Origin: Citrobacter sp. R56 | Lineage (GTDB): Bacteria; Pseudomonadota; Gammaproteobacteria; Enterobacterales; Enterobacteriaceae | Direction of reading: 5' to 3' | Assembly (NCBI RefSeq): GCF_016811995.1 | Contig: NZ_CP069159.1 | Coordinates: forward strand, 1,798,001 to 1,862,000 | Length of the DNA: 64,000 nt | Shown here: piece by piece, positions 35,165-45,043 of the stretch | How the letters are laid out: each line of letters starts with the position of its first letter | Position numbering within the stretch: the first letter of the stretch is position 1 | The notes under the pieces: model-generated | Database searches by the model: none | What the model saw: only the letters and a program-made list of their open reading frames with translations | Told to the model about the DNA's origin: nothing | Position numbers and translations under genes: made by a program

Positions 35165-35962
35165 TTAATGTACATATGAAGTCCGCTGCTCGTCGTCATT
35201 GTCGCTATCGCGTAAACGCTGTAACGGATCCTGGCGGTAGAACTGGCAAAAGCGTTGCCACAGTGCCGGGAATCGTGGTGCAAACAGTTCTGGCGCACTG
35301 AAAAAGTATTCGGACAAGACGGCAAAACATTCAGCAGGGTCGACAGCGGCATAGGCATCGATACTGGATGCTGTCTCGCCCACTAAATCAATCTCGTCCT
35401 GAATATTGTTCATGGCAGCGTGCAGGTCATGCTCCCAGCTGGCAACATCCCGCAACGGAATTAAAGGAATGCCGCTGGCGCGATCGCCATTACGCATATC
35501 CAGTTTATGCGCCACTTCGTGAATGATCAGATTAAATCCGGAGGCATCGAAGGAGTCATGAATGTCGAGCCAGTTGAGAATAATAGGCCCTTGTTGCCAG
35601 CTTTGTCCGGACTGAACGACGCGCTGGTTGTGCACTAACCCAATGTCGTCTTCCCATTCATCATCCACCACAAACGGAGCAGGGTAGATCAGCACTTCAT
35701 GAAAACCGTCCAGCCATTCGATGCCTAACTCGAGAACCGGTAGACAAAAAAGGAGCGCAATGCGGGTACTTTTTAGCGAGTCCAGCTCAAAACCCTGAAG
35801 CGCGACCAGTCTTTTTTGCTGTAAAAAACGCTCTGCCAGCGCAATCAATCTGGCTTGTTCTTGTGCAGAGAGCGTCACCAGCAGAGGAATGGCAAGGGCG
35901 TCTTCCCACGGCAGGACTTCATTCTGCGCTGTTTCTTGTGCTTTCCAGGGCCACTTAATCAT
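35165..35962 (-). CDS. mtfA: Mlc titration factor and zinc peptidase MtfA
   Basis: 265 residues, near-identical to E. coli MtfA (YeeI), with the zinc motif HEVAH in [22 protein letters not shown] and the third-ligand region [14 protein letters not shown]. MtfA binds the ROK repressor Mlc and so relieves repression of ptsG, and it also has aminopeptidase activity. Position beside tRNA-Asn and upstream of serU is as in E. coli. Confidence 0.96.
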   Translation of the reverse strand: MIKWPWKAQETAQNEVLPWEDALAIPLLVTLSAQEQARLIALAERFLQQKRLVALQGFELDSLKSTRIALLFCLPVLELGIEWLDGFHEVLIYPAPFVVDDEWEDDIGLVHNQRVVQSGQSWQQGPIILNWLDIHDSFDASGFNLIIHEVAHKLDMRNGDRASGIPLIPLRDVASWEHDLHAAMNNIQDEIDLVGETASSIDAYAAVDPAECFAVLSEYFFSAPELFAPRFPALWQRFCQFYRQDPLQRLRDSDNDDEQRTSYVH

Positions 35963-36055
35963 CGTTTTGCTCGCAAACTCGTCACTTGAACAAAATTGAA
36001 CGGGCAGGGTCTGTTAAAATGCCAAATTACCTGGCATCATTGCAACCACCAGAAC

Positions 36056-36145
36056 GGAGAGATGCCGGAGCGGCTGAACGGACTAGTCTCGAAAACTAGA
36101 GTAGGGGCAACTCTACCGGGGGTTCAAATCCCCCTCTCTCCGCCA
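36056..36145 (+). tRNA. serU: tRNA-Ser (CGA), serU
   Basis: A 90-base class II tRNA with a GGAGAGA/TCTCTCC acceptor stem, anticodon CGA in TCTCGAAAA, long variable arm AGTAGGGGCAACTCT, GGTTCAAATCC T-loop and encoded CCA. serU is a frequent prophage insertion site, and an integrase remnant follows directly. Confidence 0.97.
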
Positions 36146-36191
36146 CTATTCAAGCACTTAGTTCAATCCCATTCAACGACTCATGTCACAC

Positions 36192-36223
36192 TTGGTATAG
36201 TGTTGGTATATTCACTTGGTATA
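36192..36223. repeat. Three direct repeats of TTGGTATA beside serU
   Basis: TTGGTATA occurs at 36192, 36203 and 36216, spaced 11 and 13 bases, about one helical turn apart. They lie between serU and the 3' end of the integrase remnant, where integrase arm-type sites would be expected. Confidence 0.5.
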
Positions 36224-36700
36224 AAACTCGCCATCATCATCTTCTGATTTGCCTAATACTGGAAGATCCAATGTGGGAGAAATTTTCACTTTTCTGTCAT
36301 AAACCACAACCTGGCTTTCAGTTTTGTGACCTGAGAATAATTGCTTGTCTTTACTCGAACCTTCGTAGTCAGAGATCCCCTTGGCTTTGAGATCGTGAAA
36401 AGTACATGGCAGTTTTCTATCAAGTTTTTTTCCTGCCGCTTCTCTTGCCGTTTACCACAGATCGTTAAACTCACTTTTCGAATACTTAGTTTTCTTACTG
36501 CTACTGATAACGATTTCCCGTCCGCCCTGAGTCTTTGCAAGTTCTATGGCGTTATGAAGCCTCTCAGTCCAGACTTTAATTTGTTTTGTCCCTGTCTTCC
36601 CTTGCTGGATAAAAATGCCTTCCTCGCTTATTTGCGACCATTTGAGAGAAAGAACATCGGATAGCCTGGCGTGCTCGATACCGCTCTGAAAATTGCGTTG
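36212..36700 (-). pseudogene. Phage integrase (tyrosine recombinase) C-terminal remnant
   Basis: The minus strand reads ARLSDVLSLKWSQISEEGIF (Box I Arg region), then a TAA after EFNDLW, and in the same frame continues TFHDLKAKGISDYEG and SGHKTESQVVVYDRK, which hold the Box II residues and catalytic Tyr, to a TGA at 36212-36214. A single nonsense codon interrupts it and the N-terminal part is missing. Orientation with the 3' end towards serU is normal for an integrase at its attachment site. Confidence 0.8.
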
Positions 36701-36888
36701 GTGGCTGGGGTTATGTTGATGCAGGCCTTCAATGGGATATAGCAAAGGGGCATGAAATGCAGGCACTCTACGCAGCACCACCATTACAGTCTGTGACGGT
36801 GCCGGATGAGTTCGAACGCAAGCGTGAAGCCATCAAGCAAGAAATGGCGCCAGGTGCGCGCACCACCACGCACCGGTTTAAGGTGTAA
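36700..36888 (+). pseudogene. Phage gene fragment (Ead/Ea22-like C-terminus)
   Basis: A plus-strand frame without its start reads GYVDAGLQWDIAKGHEMQAL, YAAPPLQSVTVPDEF and ends APGARTTTHRFKV at a TAA (36886-36888). The phrase MQALYAAPP is typical of lambdoid phage Ead/Ea22-type proteins. It is joined directly to the integrase remnant, so most of the prophage has been deleted. The family call is tentative. Confidence 0.5.
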
Positions 36889-36994
36889 CTCAATCAGCTC
36901 CACTAATACGGGGCTTAGTTTTATCTGGGTATAGCGGCTCTATTGAGGGAGCCGTTAATTTTTCGGATGATACATTCTTCCTGTTGATCAACAT

Positions 36995-37255
36995 TTATTT
37001 ATAGAGGGTTGCTTCACCGTAGACCTGCCCAGCATCATTACTCTCAGTAGTAATCGTATATGCTGATGCACCGCTGTTAATTGCTTCCGATTTAAGGGTG
37101 CTTTCAACATCTTCAACACTGTTTCCCTTTGCAGTGAGGGTGCCGCTCATGTGACTGGCAGAGTTCCCATTGGTAAGAGAATCAACAGCAAAAGTCGTTA
37201 TCGGAAGAGCTATCAGGATCACAGCTATTGAAAAGTGAAGTAAATTTTTCATCAT
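36995..37255 (-). CDS. Small exported DUF1471 protein (YdgH/BhsA/McbA family)
   Basis: 86 residues with a signal peptide (about 1-23, ending TTFA) and a DUF1471 domain: MSGTLTAKGNSVEDVESTLK, SGASAYTITTESN and GQVYGEATLYK. These are small periplasmic proteins induced by stress and affecting surface and biofilm properties. Two consecutive ATGs are possible starts, and AGGAGG lies upstream of both. It sits inside the prophage scar with its own ribosome site, so it appears functional. Confidence 0.8.
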   Translation of the reverse strand: MMKNLLHFSIAVILIALPITTFAVDSLTNGNSASHMSGTLTAKGNSVEDVESTLKSEAINSGASAYTITTESNDAGQVYGEATLYK

Positions 37256-37325
37256 TACATCCTCCTAGCTTATGAGTGATTAAACATAATCACCTCATAA
37301 ATTATAGGTGAAATGACACAGAAAA

Positions 37326-37670
37326 ATGTCAAGATTAGATGGGATAATTCTCCTCTACTCCCCACACGCCGAGTCAGTACGTGATTTTCTTCGTGAATAT
37401 TGTGGTGAAGATGCTTTCGAATTTGTGGAAGTAGATAGCGTTATGAAGCGCATTGTAGATATTGGCATGCGCATGTTGCAGCCGCATGAACTCTACCGCG
37501 CTCAAGGCTTCCCGGAGTGGTACATCATCGATCAGGATTATCGGGGTCAGAAATACGCGAAGGACAAGCAGGTAGCGCGATGTGGCAACGCTGTTCCGCC
37601 GCCATTTTCAGAGGCATTAGTGCGAGCTAATTTACCTGAGCTTTGTCAGCATAAAGAGATTGTCGCTTAA
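37326..37670 (+). pseudogene. C5-cytosine DNA methyltransferase, C-terminal fragment (phage type)
   Basis: 114 codons. The part MLQPHELYRAQGFPEWYIID and KDKQVARCGNAVPPPFSEAL corresponds to the last motifs (IX-X, GNAVPP) of C5-cytosine methyltransferases. The catalytic PCQ and SAM-binding motifs are absent. The frame is open but has no good start for a working enzyme. Probably left from the same prophage as the integrase fragment. Confidence 0.75.
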
Positions 37671-37836
37671 TAAAACGCATTCAATTCAATACGTTACTGT
37701 TGGTTATTTTTCATCAATGCTGACATGAACTAACAATTTGTGCTTAAGACAGAGCGTAGTCTGGATAATGACTTTATTCACTGGACGATATCGGTGGTGA
37801 TTATTTATCACGGTGATAGATGGAAAGGTGGGGGAT

Positions 37837-37860
37837 AAAAAAGCCCGCGTAGCGCGGGCC
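37837..37860 (-). terminator. Terminator of ompS1
   Basis: GCCCGCG and CGCGGGC form a 7-bp stem with a 3-base loop, followed on the minus strand by TTTTTTATC, 16 bases past the porin stop. Confidence 0.88.
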
Positions 37861-37875
37861 TGGGAAGACGGGAAG

Positions 37876-39054
37876 TTAGAACTGGTAAACCAGACCAACA
37901 GCAACGATGTCATCTGTTGCGATGCCGTTGTCAGCATAAAACTCGTCATCTTCATCCAACAGGTTGATTTTATAATCAACATAGGTGGACATGTTTTTGT
38001 TGAAGTAGTAGGTCGCACCAACTTCTACGTATTTGACCAAATCTTTGTCGGTGTAACGAGGGTTGCCTTTACTATCGTGATCCCAACCACCTAAATCTGA
38101 GCCTTTAGATTGCAGGTAGGCCAGAGAAGGACGCAGACCAAAATCGAACTGATACTGAGCAACGGCTTCAAAGTTCTTGGTTTTATTGGCGATGCCACCT
38201 TCTTTACCATCACCACTACCGTAATACGTCATATTGCGCGTTTCTGCATACATTGTTGCCAGATAAATGTTATTAGCATCATATTTAGCGCCAACGGTCC
38301 AGGCTTCTGCCGTTTCACCACCGGCATAGCTGTTATCATGAAAACGATCTCCGTTACCACTAGTTACCTGAGCGTCAGTACGGTCTGAGGCAGAATATGC
38401 CGCACCCAGACTTAAACCAAAGTCAAAGTCATAGGAGGTGGACATACCGAAACCGTCGCCGTTTTCTTTGGCGAGCTTACGGCCAGTGCTGTTACCAGAA
38501 CCTTCCTGGCCAGCACTGTTGCCTTCATTATTACCCTGATACTGCAATGCAAAGTTCAGACCGTCAACCTGGCCGAAGAACCCTTTATTACGATAAGTGG
38601 CAACGCCGTTAGCACGACCTAACATGAACACATCAGTCTGAGTGTAGGTATCGCCACCATATTCTGGCAGCATATCAGTCCACGCCTCTACGTCGTAAAC
38701 TACGCCATAATTACGACCATAATCAAAGGTACCATTCTGACCAAAACCTAAACCCGCAAAGCCCAGACGAGTCCAGGAGTCGCCTTTGTCACCTTCAGTA
38801 CCATTTGCCTGAATGTTATATTCCCACTGACCGTAACCAGTGAACTGATCTGCGATCTGCGTTTCACCTTTGAAACCGAAACGGACATAAGTCATATCAC
38901 CATCGTTGCCGGTATCGTCAGAGAAGTAGTGCAGACCATCAACCTTTCCGTATAGATCAAGTTTATTGCCGTCTTTATTATATACTTCAGCCGCATTTGC
39001 TGCGCCTGCCGCTAATAATACCGGGACAAGCAATGCCAGAACTTTTCTTTTCAT
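37876..39054 (-). CDS. ompS1: Outer-membrane porin of the OmpC/OmpF type, OmpS1 (YedS)
   Basis: 392 residues. A signal peptide ends at ANA, followed by [20 protein letters not shown], the constriction-loop segment [20 protein letters not shown] and a terminal VGLVYQF. It is a trimeric general porin. By position (yedS in E. coli, ompS1 in Salmonella) it is the quiescent porin OmpS1. The gene is intact here, whereas E. coli K-12 yedS is broken. AAGGA lies about 9 bases before the ATG. Confidence 0.88.
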   Translation of the reverse strand: MKRKVLALLVPVLLAAGAANAAEVYNKDGNKLDLYGKVDGLHYFSDDTGNDGDMTYVRFGFKGETQIADQFTGYGQWEYNIQANGTEGDKGDSWTRLGFAGLGFGQNGTFDYGRNYGVVYDVEAWTDMLPEYGGDTYTQTDVFMLGRANGVATYRNKGFFGQVDGLNFALQYQGNNEGNSAGQEGSGNSTGRKLAKENGDGFGMSTSYDFDFGLSLGAAYSASDRTDAQVTSGNGDRFHDNSYAGGETAEAWTVGAKYDANNIYLATMYAETRNMTYYGSGDGKEGGIANKTKNFEAVAQYQFDFGLRPSLAYLQSKGSDLGGWDHDSKGNPRYTDKDLVKYVEVGATYYFNKNMSTYVDYKINLLDEDDEFYADNGIATDDIVAVGLVYQF

Positions 39055-39682
39055 TATATATATCCTTATGATAATAATTTGTGTGAATATGTACTCTATC
39101 CGGGAAAGTACATTGAGATACTATTCTATGAAGTTCATTGTTTTTTAAAAATAACATGTAACAAATATATTTAAAATAATTCAAATTGTTTCTGTTAGCT
39201 TTATTATAAATAATTAAATATGATTCATTTTATTTTTATTGTTTGTAATTATGTTTAACTTTCATTTGGTTATGGTTTGCCTCACTAAAATTATCTGAAT
39301 TAATAATATTGAGTGTATTTATAATGTTTGTCTGTGGTATTTGTTTCAGGAAAAAACGGCAGAGATGCCGGCAATGAAGTATTGCTAAAGTGAATAGTAA
39401 ATGGATAATAACGGACTATTCTGGCATAAAATTAAAATGATGCGCTGTTGTTAATTTCATTCACGAGATTAATAATTTAAATCTCTGGTGTTGACACTTT
39501 TTGTTTCTAGTCTGGACTGACAAGGCTTTCGAAGCCTTAACTAAAATTGCCTGAGATCAATGTATATGTAAAATAAATAACCAAAGCTCGTATAGCGCCT
39601 TACTTCACAGTTGAATGTGATTATAATCACAAAGTTGTGTAAATTTCGTCATTTTAGTTACATCACGAAAGCGGAGTATAAA
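39055..39682. other. AT-rich regulatory region upstream of ompS1
   Basis: About 630 bases with no gene, strongly AT-rich (for instance around 39140-39320), as expected for a region silenced by H-NS. ompS1 in Salmonella is controlled by OmpR, H-NS and LeuO through such an upstream region. I see an inverted repeat AAGGCTT/AAGCCTT at 39522-39538 but no confident promoter. Confidence 0.55.
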
Positions 39683-39982
39683 TTGACCAATATGGATGAA
39701 AAAGCAAACCGCAGTCTGGGCGGAAAACTGGCGTTGTGGGTTTTTTATGCTTTTTGCGGCTATTTTGTCTGGGCCATGGCGCGGTATATCTGGGTGATGA
39801 GCAACCTTCAGTCAGTGCCTGTTCCTGGCATGGAGAGCGATCTGGGGTCAACGGCAGGTAAATGGCTGGGGGCTTTGCTGGGATTTGTTGTGTTGAGCCT
39901 GGTGGGCGTCATCCTGGGGGGAATTGCATGGTACACAAGACCTCGTGATATTCGGCGTGAAGGTGGCAGAGAAAGTTGCTAA
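39683..39982 (+). CDS. Small inner-membrane protein, YedR position
   Basis: About 99 residues from a TTG at 39683 with GGAG 6 bases upstream, or 96 from an ATG at 39692 which is too far from that site. Two hydrophobic segments (LALWVFYAFCGYFVWAMARY and LGALLGFVVLSLVGVILGGI) predict a two-pass membrane protein with a basic C-terminal tail. It occupies the place of yedR between yedS and yedJ in E. coli. Homology to YedR is assumed from position. Function unknown. Confidence 0.65.
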   Translation: MTNMDEKANRSLGGKLALWVFYAFCGYFVWAMARYIWVMSNLQSVPVPGMESDLGSTAGKWLGALLGFVVLSLVGVILGGIAWYTRPRDIRREGGRESC

Positions 39983-40011
39983 CGTGAAGCCTTTACACGA
40001 GGAGAGGCGAC

Positions 40012-40704
40012 ATGAGTCTGCAACAGTGGCAACGAGAGTTTGAGAGTTGGCTTAGCGATCATCATCGGGAGCAGGATGCTGCCCATGATATATTTCATTT
40101 TCGTCGGGTCTGGGCGACAGCGCAAAAACTGTCTGCTCATGAAACGGTAGACGGATTAGTGGTGCTGGCGGCATGTTACTTTCATGACATTATCAGCCTC
40201 CCTAAAAACCATCCTGAACGCCATCGTTCGTCAGTGTTAGCGGCGAAAGAGGCCAGCCGTATATTAATGAATGATTTCCCGTCATTCCCCCCATCACGGA
40301 TACCCGCGGTCGTTCATGCGATCGAGGCCCACAGTTTTAGCGCAAAAATTGTACCAACCACGCTCGAGGCGAAAATCGTGCAGGATGCCGACCGACTGGA
40401 AGCCCTAGGCGCCATTGGCCTGGCCCGCGTATTTGCGGTATCGGGCGCACTGGGCGTGGCATTGTTTGATGCCGAGGATCCTTTTGCCCAGAACCGTTCC
40501 CTCGACGATAAACAGTTTGCGCTCGACCATTTCCAGAGCAAATTACTGGTGCTGCCGAAAACCATGCAAACAGCCAAAGGAAAAGCGCTGGCGAAGCACA
40601 ACGCCGATTTCCTGGTGGCGTATATGGCGAAACTGAGCGCAGAGCTGAACGGTGAGTATGAATCGCTGGATCACACCGTTATTCAGTCTTTTAGCGCTGA
40701 CTGA
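40012..40704 (+). CDS. yedJ: HD-domain phosphohydrolase YedJ
   Basis: 230 residues. The HD metal-binding motif is spread over [30 protein letters not shown] and [21 protein letters not shown]. coli YedJ has the same length and position upstream of dcm. The substrate is not established, but the fold indicates a metal-dependent phosphohydrolase. The ATG has GAGG 5 bases upstream. Confidence 0.9.
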   Translation: MSLQQWQREFESWLSDHHREQDAAHDIFHFRRVWATAQKLSAHETVDGLVVLAACYFHDIISLPKNHPERHRSSVLAAKEASRILMNDFPSFPPSRIPAVVHAIEAHSFSAKIVPTTLEAKIVQDADRLEALGAIGLARVFAVSGALGVALFDAEDPFAQNRSLDDKQFALDHFQSKLLVLPKTMQTAKGKALAKHNADFLVAYMAKLSAELNGEYESLDHTVIQSFSAD

Positions 40705-40780
40705 TAGCGTTCACACCCGAAACGTAAATACCTTCATTTTATGTTAACCTGTCGAATATCAATTTTGGCCGGTCAAATGT

Positions 40781-42211
40781 ATGCAGGATAATCTTTCAGT
40801 TACAGGCGTTCAGGATCTGATGACAGACAATACCGGCATCGCGGTTCAGGCGATGCTGGATAAATTGCTGGAAATCTACGATGTGAAAACGCTGGTGGCG
40901 CACCTTAATAGCGTTGGGGAGAATCACTGGAGCCCGGCCATTTTAAAACGCGTCGTGGCGAATGCCGCATGGCATCGGTTGAGTGATAACGAATTTGCCC
41001 ATCTTAAAACGTTGCTACCGACGCCGCCGGCGCATCATCCCCATTATGCTTTTCGCTTTATCGATCTTTTCGCCGGAATAGGCGGAATACGCCGTGGATT
41101 TGAAGCGATAGGCGGGCAATGCGTGTTTACCAGCGAATGGAATAAACACGCAGTGCGAACGTATAAAGCAAACTGTTACTGCGATCCCCAGGCGCATCAC
41201 TTCAATGAAGATATTCGCGACATTACCCTGAGTCATCATGATGGCGTGACGGACCAGCAGGCCGCCGAACATATTCGCCAGCATATCCCGCAGCATGATG
41301 TTCTGCTGGCGGGTTTCCCCTGCCAGCCGTTTTCGCTCGCCGGGGTATCAAAGAAGAATGCGATGGGCCGTGCGCATGGTTTTGCCTGTGATACGCAGGG
41401 TACGCTGTTCTTTGACGTGGTGCGGATCATTGATGCTTGCCGTCCCGCGATTTTCGTGCTTGAGAACGTGAAGAACCTGAAGAGTCACGATCAGGGCAAA
41501 ACGTTCCGTATTATTATGCAGACGCTTGATGAACTGGGCTACGACGTAGCGGATGCCGCCGATAACGGTCCTGATGATCCGAAGATCATCGATGGGCGGT
41601 ATTTCTTGCCCCAACATCGCGAACGTATCGTGCTGGTGGGGTTTCGGCGCGATCTGAACCTGAAAGCCGATTTTACATTGCGGGATATTGTGACGCGCTA
41701 TCCGCAGCCTCGTGTCACGCTTGCTGAACTGCTGGAACCCGCCGTTGAAGCAAAATACGTTCTGACGCCGGTCCTGTGGAAGTATCTGTACCGCTACGCG
41801 AAAAAACACCAGGCGCGGGGAAATGGATTTGGTTACGGGATGGTCTATCCCTCCAACCCTGATAGCGTGACGCGAACGCTGTCTGCGCGGTATTACAAAG
41901 ATGGCGCAGAAATCTTGATCGATCGTGGCTGGGATATGGCCCTGGGTGAGCGTGATTTCGACGATCCGCAGAACCAACAATATCGCCCACGCAGATTAAC
42001 ACCCAGAGAGTGCGCCCGGTTAATGGGCTTTGAGACGCCTCAGGGTTATCAGTTCCGTATCCCGGTGTCAGACACCCAGGCGTATCGTCAGTTTGGCAAC
42101 TCTGTTGTGGTTCCCGCATTTGCCGCCGTGGCCAAATTGCTGGAACCGAAAATTAAACAGGCCGTTGCGCTGCGCCAGCAAGAGAGTCAGCATGGCGGAC
42201 GTACACGATAA
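40781..42211 (+). CDS. dcm: DNA cytosine methyltransferase Dcm
   Basis: 476 residues, very close to E. coli Dcm, with [20 protein letters not shown] (SAM site), the catalytic [11 protein letters not shown] with Cys181, FVLENVKNL and the C-terminal [20 protein letters not shown]. It methylates the inner C of CCWGG. It overlaps the repair gene vsr by 20 bases in another frame, the arrangement known from E. coli. Confidence 0.97.
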   Translation: MQDNLSVTGVQDLMTDNTGIAVQAMLDKLLEIYDVKTLVAHLNSVGENHWSPAILKRVVANAAWHRLSDNEFAHLKTLLPTPPAHHPHYAFRFIDLFAGIGGIRRGFEAIGGQCVFTSEWNKHAVRTYKANCYCDPQAHHFNEDIRDITLSHHDGVTDQQAAEHIRQHIPQHDVLLAGFPCQPFSLAGVSKKNAMGRAHGFACDTQGTLFFDVVRIIDACRPAIFVLENVKNLKSHDQGKTFRIIMQTLDELGYDVADAADNGPDDPKIIDGRYFLPQHRERIVLVGFRRDLNLKADFTLRDIVTRYPQPRVTLAELLEPAVEAKYVLTPVLWKYLYRYAKKHQARGNGFGYGMVYPSNPDSVTRTLSARYYKDGAEILIDRGWDMALGERDFDDPQNQQYRPRRLTPRECARLMGFETPQGYQFRIPVSDTQAYRQFGNSVVVPAFAAVAKLLEPKIKQAVALRQQESQHGGRTR

Positions 42212-42659
42212 GGCGACGCGCAGTAAAAATATGCGGGCGATAGCGACCCGCGATACGGCGATCGAACGGCGCCTCGCCAGCCTGCTGACTGAACAGGGAA
42301 TTGCATTTCGCGTGCAGGATGCCACTCTTCCCGGACGTCCGGATTTTGTCATCGACGAGTACCGCTGCGTCATTTTCACCCACGGGTGTTTCTGGCATCA
42401 CCACGATTGCTACCTGTTCAAAGTGCCTGTCACTCGCACCGAATTCTGGCTGGAGAAAATTGGCAAAAACGTCGAACGGGACAGTCGGGATCTTCTGCAA
42501 CTCCAGGCGCTGGGGTGGCGTGTATTGGTCCTGTGGGAATGCGCCTTGCGCGGGCGGGAGAAACTCGATGACGCGGCGTTATCTGAGCGAATTGAAGAGT
42601 GGATCTGCGGGGGCGGGGCCGCTGCGCAGATCGACACTCAGGGGATTCACTTACTGTAG
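42192..42659 (+). CDS. vsr: Very short patch repair endonuclease Vsr
   Basis: 155 residues from the ATG at 42192. It begins [20 protein letters not shown] and contains [20 protein letters not shown] and [10 protein letters not shown], the metal and zinc residues of Vsr. It nicks at T:G mismatches produced when Dcm-methylated cytosine deaminates. Overlap with dcm couples expression of methylase and repair enzyme. It ends 3 bases before the convergent yedA. Confidence 0.96.
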   Translation: MADVHDKATRSKNMRAIATRDTAIERRLASLLTEQGIAFRVQDATLPGRPDFVIDEYRCVIFTHGCFWHHHDCYLFKVPVTRTEFWLEKIGKNVERDSRDLLQLQALGWRVLVLWECALRGREKLDDAALSERIEEWICGGGAAAQIDTQGIHLL

Positions 42660-42662
42660 TGA

Positions 42663-43571
42663 TTATTTGGATTCAGCCGCGACGATAACCGGTTTTGCCG
42701 GAAACAGATATTTCCCTAGCGTGACCAGTACCACCGCAAAAACAATCACTCCCAGCGCCAGCCATTCGATAAACGCGAGGCTTTCACCGCCAAGCCCTGT
42801 TCCCAGCAATACCGCGACAACCGGGTTCACGTAGGCATAACTGGTTGCCAGAGCGGGACTGACATTGCGTATCAAATACATGTATGCGTTGATCGCGATG
42901 ATGGAACCAAAAAGGGCAAGATAGCCCACGGCTAAAAAGCCGGAAAGTGTTGGTGTGGCGGTGAGTTTCTCGCCCGAGATAAAAGAGGCGCACATAAGCA
43001 CAACCCCTGCGGCAAGCATCTCAATGGCACCCGCCATCATCCCGACAGGTAACGCAATACGTGAACCGTATACCGAACCAAATGCCCAACTCATTGAACC
43101 AATCAGAATCAATACCGCGCCCCAGGGATTTCCGCTTAAGTTTCCACCGCTGTTAAGCATGATGATCCCCGCAAGGCCAATAGCGATCCCTGCCCACTCT
43201 AATTTTCGCGTTTGAATACCAAAAAAGCAGCTAAAGCAGAGGGTAAAGAGCGGAACGGTAGCGACCACGACGGCGGCGATACCGGAAGGCACGTTCTGAT
43301 GTTCCGCGACGGTGACAAGTCCGTTCCCGACCGCCAGCAACAGGATGCCAATCAGCGCCGCGTTCAGTAGTGGGCGCAGGGGAGGGAGCTTGTGCCCGCG
43401 AAGGAGTAAAAATGCCGTCAGGAGAATCCCCGCCGACAGGAAACGCACGCCAGCCATCATCAACGGCGGCCAACTTTCCACCCCAATACGAATCACGAAG
43501 TACGTGGAACCCCAAATAATGTACAGCGCGAAAAGCGCGCTAAAAAGTGGTAACAACTGCCTGAAGCGCAT
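42663..43571 (-). CDS. yedA: EamA/DMT family transporter YedA
   Basis: 302 residues with ten membrane segments in two EamA repeats (LYIIWGSTYFVIRIGVESWP in the first, VSPALATSYAYVNPVVAVLLG in the second). Corresponds to E. coli YedA, a putative metabolite exporter. GAGG lies about 5 bases before the ATG. It is convergent with vsr. Confidence 0.93.
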   Translation of the reverse strand: MRFRQLLPLFSALFALYIIWGSTYFVIRIGVESWPPLMMAGVRFLSAGILLTAFLLLRGHKLPPLRPLLNAALIGILLLAVGNGLVTVAEHQNVPSGIAAVVVATVPLFTLCFSCFFGIQTRKLEWAGIAIGLAGIIMLNSGGNLSGNPWGAVLILIGSMSWAFGSVYGSRIALPVGMMAGAIEMLAAGVVLMCASFISGEKLTATPTLSGFLAVGYLALFGSIIAINAYMYLIRNVSPALATSYAYVNPVVAVLLGTGLGGESLAFIEWLALGVIVFAVVLVTLGKYLFPAKPVIVAAESK

Positions 43572-43748
43572 AAATCCTCACGGTGGAAATAAAAAGGAGC
43601 AACATAGTAAACTGCAAAACTATGTGTCTGGCGAGATTTATAATTACTCTGTATTGTTAGAAAAATGTTGCTAAGTCGGTCGGTTTCAGCTTTACCGGTT
43701 TTACTTCATACTTGCAGTGTCAAAAAGAAAAACACAGAGGGAATTATC

Positions 43749-44660
43749 TTGGCAGGAAGTAGCTTATTAACGTTGCTCGACGATATCGCCACGTTGTTGG
43801 ACGATGTCTCTATGATGGGAAAACTGGCTGCGAAAAAAACGGCCGGTGTGTTGGGCGATGATTTATCGCTTAACGCGCAGCAGGTCTCTGGCGTGCGGGC
43901 TAACCGTGAGCTTCCTGTGGTCTGGAGTGTGGCTAAAGGCTCGCTGGTTAACAAAGTGATCCTGGTGCCTCTGGCGCTGCTCATCAGTGCTTTTATTCCC
44001 TGGGCCATCACCCCGTTACTGGTGATTGGCGGGGCATTTCTCTGCTTCGAAGGCGTGGAAAAAGTGCTCCACACTCTAGAGGCGCGAAAACACAAAGAAA
44101 GTCCGGCAGACCGTCAGCAACGTCTGGAGGCCATCGCCGCGCAGGATCCTCTCACCTTCGAAAAAGACAAAATTAAAGGGGCAATTCGTACTGACTTTAT
44201 TCTCTCCGCCGAAATTGTAGCTATTACCCTGGGGATTGTTGCGCAGTCGCCATTGCTGAATCAGGTGCTGGTGTTGTCGGGGGTTGCTCTGGTTGTCACC
44301 GTCGGCGTTTACGGACTGGTGGGGATCATCGTAAAACTGGACGATATAGGTTTCTGGCTGGTGGAGAAAACCAGTGCGGTGGCACAGTTTGTGGGGAAAG
44401 GCTTGTTAATCGTTGCTCCCTGGCTGATGAAAGCATTGTCCATTGTCGGGACGCTAGCGATGTTTTTGGTAGGGGGCGGAATTGTGGTACACGGTATCGC
44501 GCCGTTACACCATGCCATAGAACATTTTGCCCAGCAGCAAACCGCGTTTATTGCACTCATCCTGCCGACGCTGCTTAACCTCGTGCTGGGCTTTATCGTG
44601 GGCGCCATTGTTGTTGCCCTGGTAAAAGCGATTGCGCGCGTTCGGGGCGTATCGCACTAA
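43749..44660 (+). CDS. yedI: Inner-membrane protein YedI (DUF808)
   Basis: 303 residues from a TTG at 43749, with AGAGGG 7 bases upstream, giving the N-terminus [19 protein letters not shown], which aligns with E. coli YedI. The longer frame from 43665 has no ribosome site. Several hydrophobic segments and the conserved [20 protein letters not shown] and [16 protein letters not shown] place it in DUF808. Function unknown. Confidence 0.9.
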   Translation: MAGSSLLTLLDDIATLLDDVSMMGKLAAKKTAGVLGDDLSLNAQQVSGVRANRELPVVWSVAKGSLVNKVILVPLALLISAFIPWAITPLLVIGGAFLCFEGVEKVLHTLEARKHKESPADRQQRLEAIAAQDPLTFEKDKIKGAIRTDFILSAEIVAITLGIVAQSPLLNQVLVLSGVALVVTVGVYGLVGIIVKLDDIGFWLVEKTSAVAQFVGKGLLIVAPWLMKALSIVGTLAMFLVGGGIVVHGIAPLHHAIEHFAQQQTAFIALILPTLLNLVLGFIVGAIVVALVKAIARVRGVSH

Positions 44661-44702
44661 TTGCACCCTGGCAAAGTACGCAAAAAAGGCCATCGTCGTC
44701 TA

Positions 44703-44721
44703 AGGTGAAACAGTTTCACCT
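44703..44721. promoter_or_regulatory. Perfect inverted repeat between yedI and yodC
   Basis: AGGTGAAACAGTTTCACCT has 8-bp arms with a 3-base centre and lies 15 bases before the yodC ATG, just upstream of its ribosome site. It could be an operator or an RNA hairpin affecting yodC translation. Confidence 0.45.
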
Positions 44722-44736
44722 GAAGAGGAGGCAGGT

Positions 44737-44919
44737 ATGGTGTTTGTTGTCAGCGAGGAAGTGACCATGAAAGATGGCGGGCCTCGTATGATTGTCACCG
44801 GTTATTCCAGTGGAATGGTCGAGTGCCGTTGGTATGACGGATTTGGCGTAAAACGGGAAGCATTCCATGAGAATGAACTCGTGCCCGGTGACGGAAGGCG
44901 AATTCGGGAAGAAGCCTGA
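44737..44919 (+). CDS. yodC: Small protein YodC (DUF2158)
   Basis: 60 residues starting after a strong AGGAGG. The pattern VVSEEVTMKDGGPRMIVTGY and VECRWYDGFGVKREAFHENE is typical of YodC. A related pattern occurs in dsrB 3.5 kb away. Function unknown. Confidence 0.88.
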   Translation: MVFVVSEEVTMKDGGPRMIVTGYSSGMVECRWYDGFGVKREAFHENELVPGDGRRIREEA

Positions 44920-44924
44920 TGAAG

Positions 44925-44958
44925 AAACGCCCGGTGAATGCCGGGCGTTTTATTTTTA
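44925..44958 (+). terminator. Terminator of yodC
   Basis: AAACGCCCGG and CCGGGCGTTT form a 10-bp stem with a 6-base loop, followed by TATTTTT, 6 bases after the yodC stop. Confidence 0.9.
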
Positions 44959-45043
44959 GTAAACAAAAATACGGTTGTAATGCAACACATGGCGGCCGGG
45001 TTATGTCAGGATAAGGACATTCAACTACCAGGGAGTCGTCAGA

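Noticed and set aside
36662..36700. Extending the phage-gene fragment upstream to about 36662
   Set aside because: Those bases encode the conserved Box I region of the integrase on the opposite strand, so the plus-strand frame there is probably accidental.
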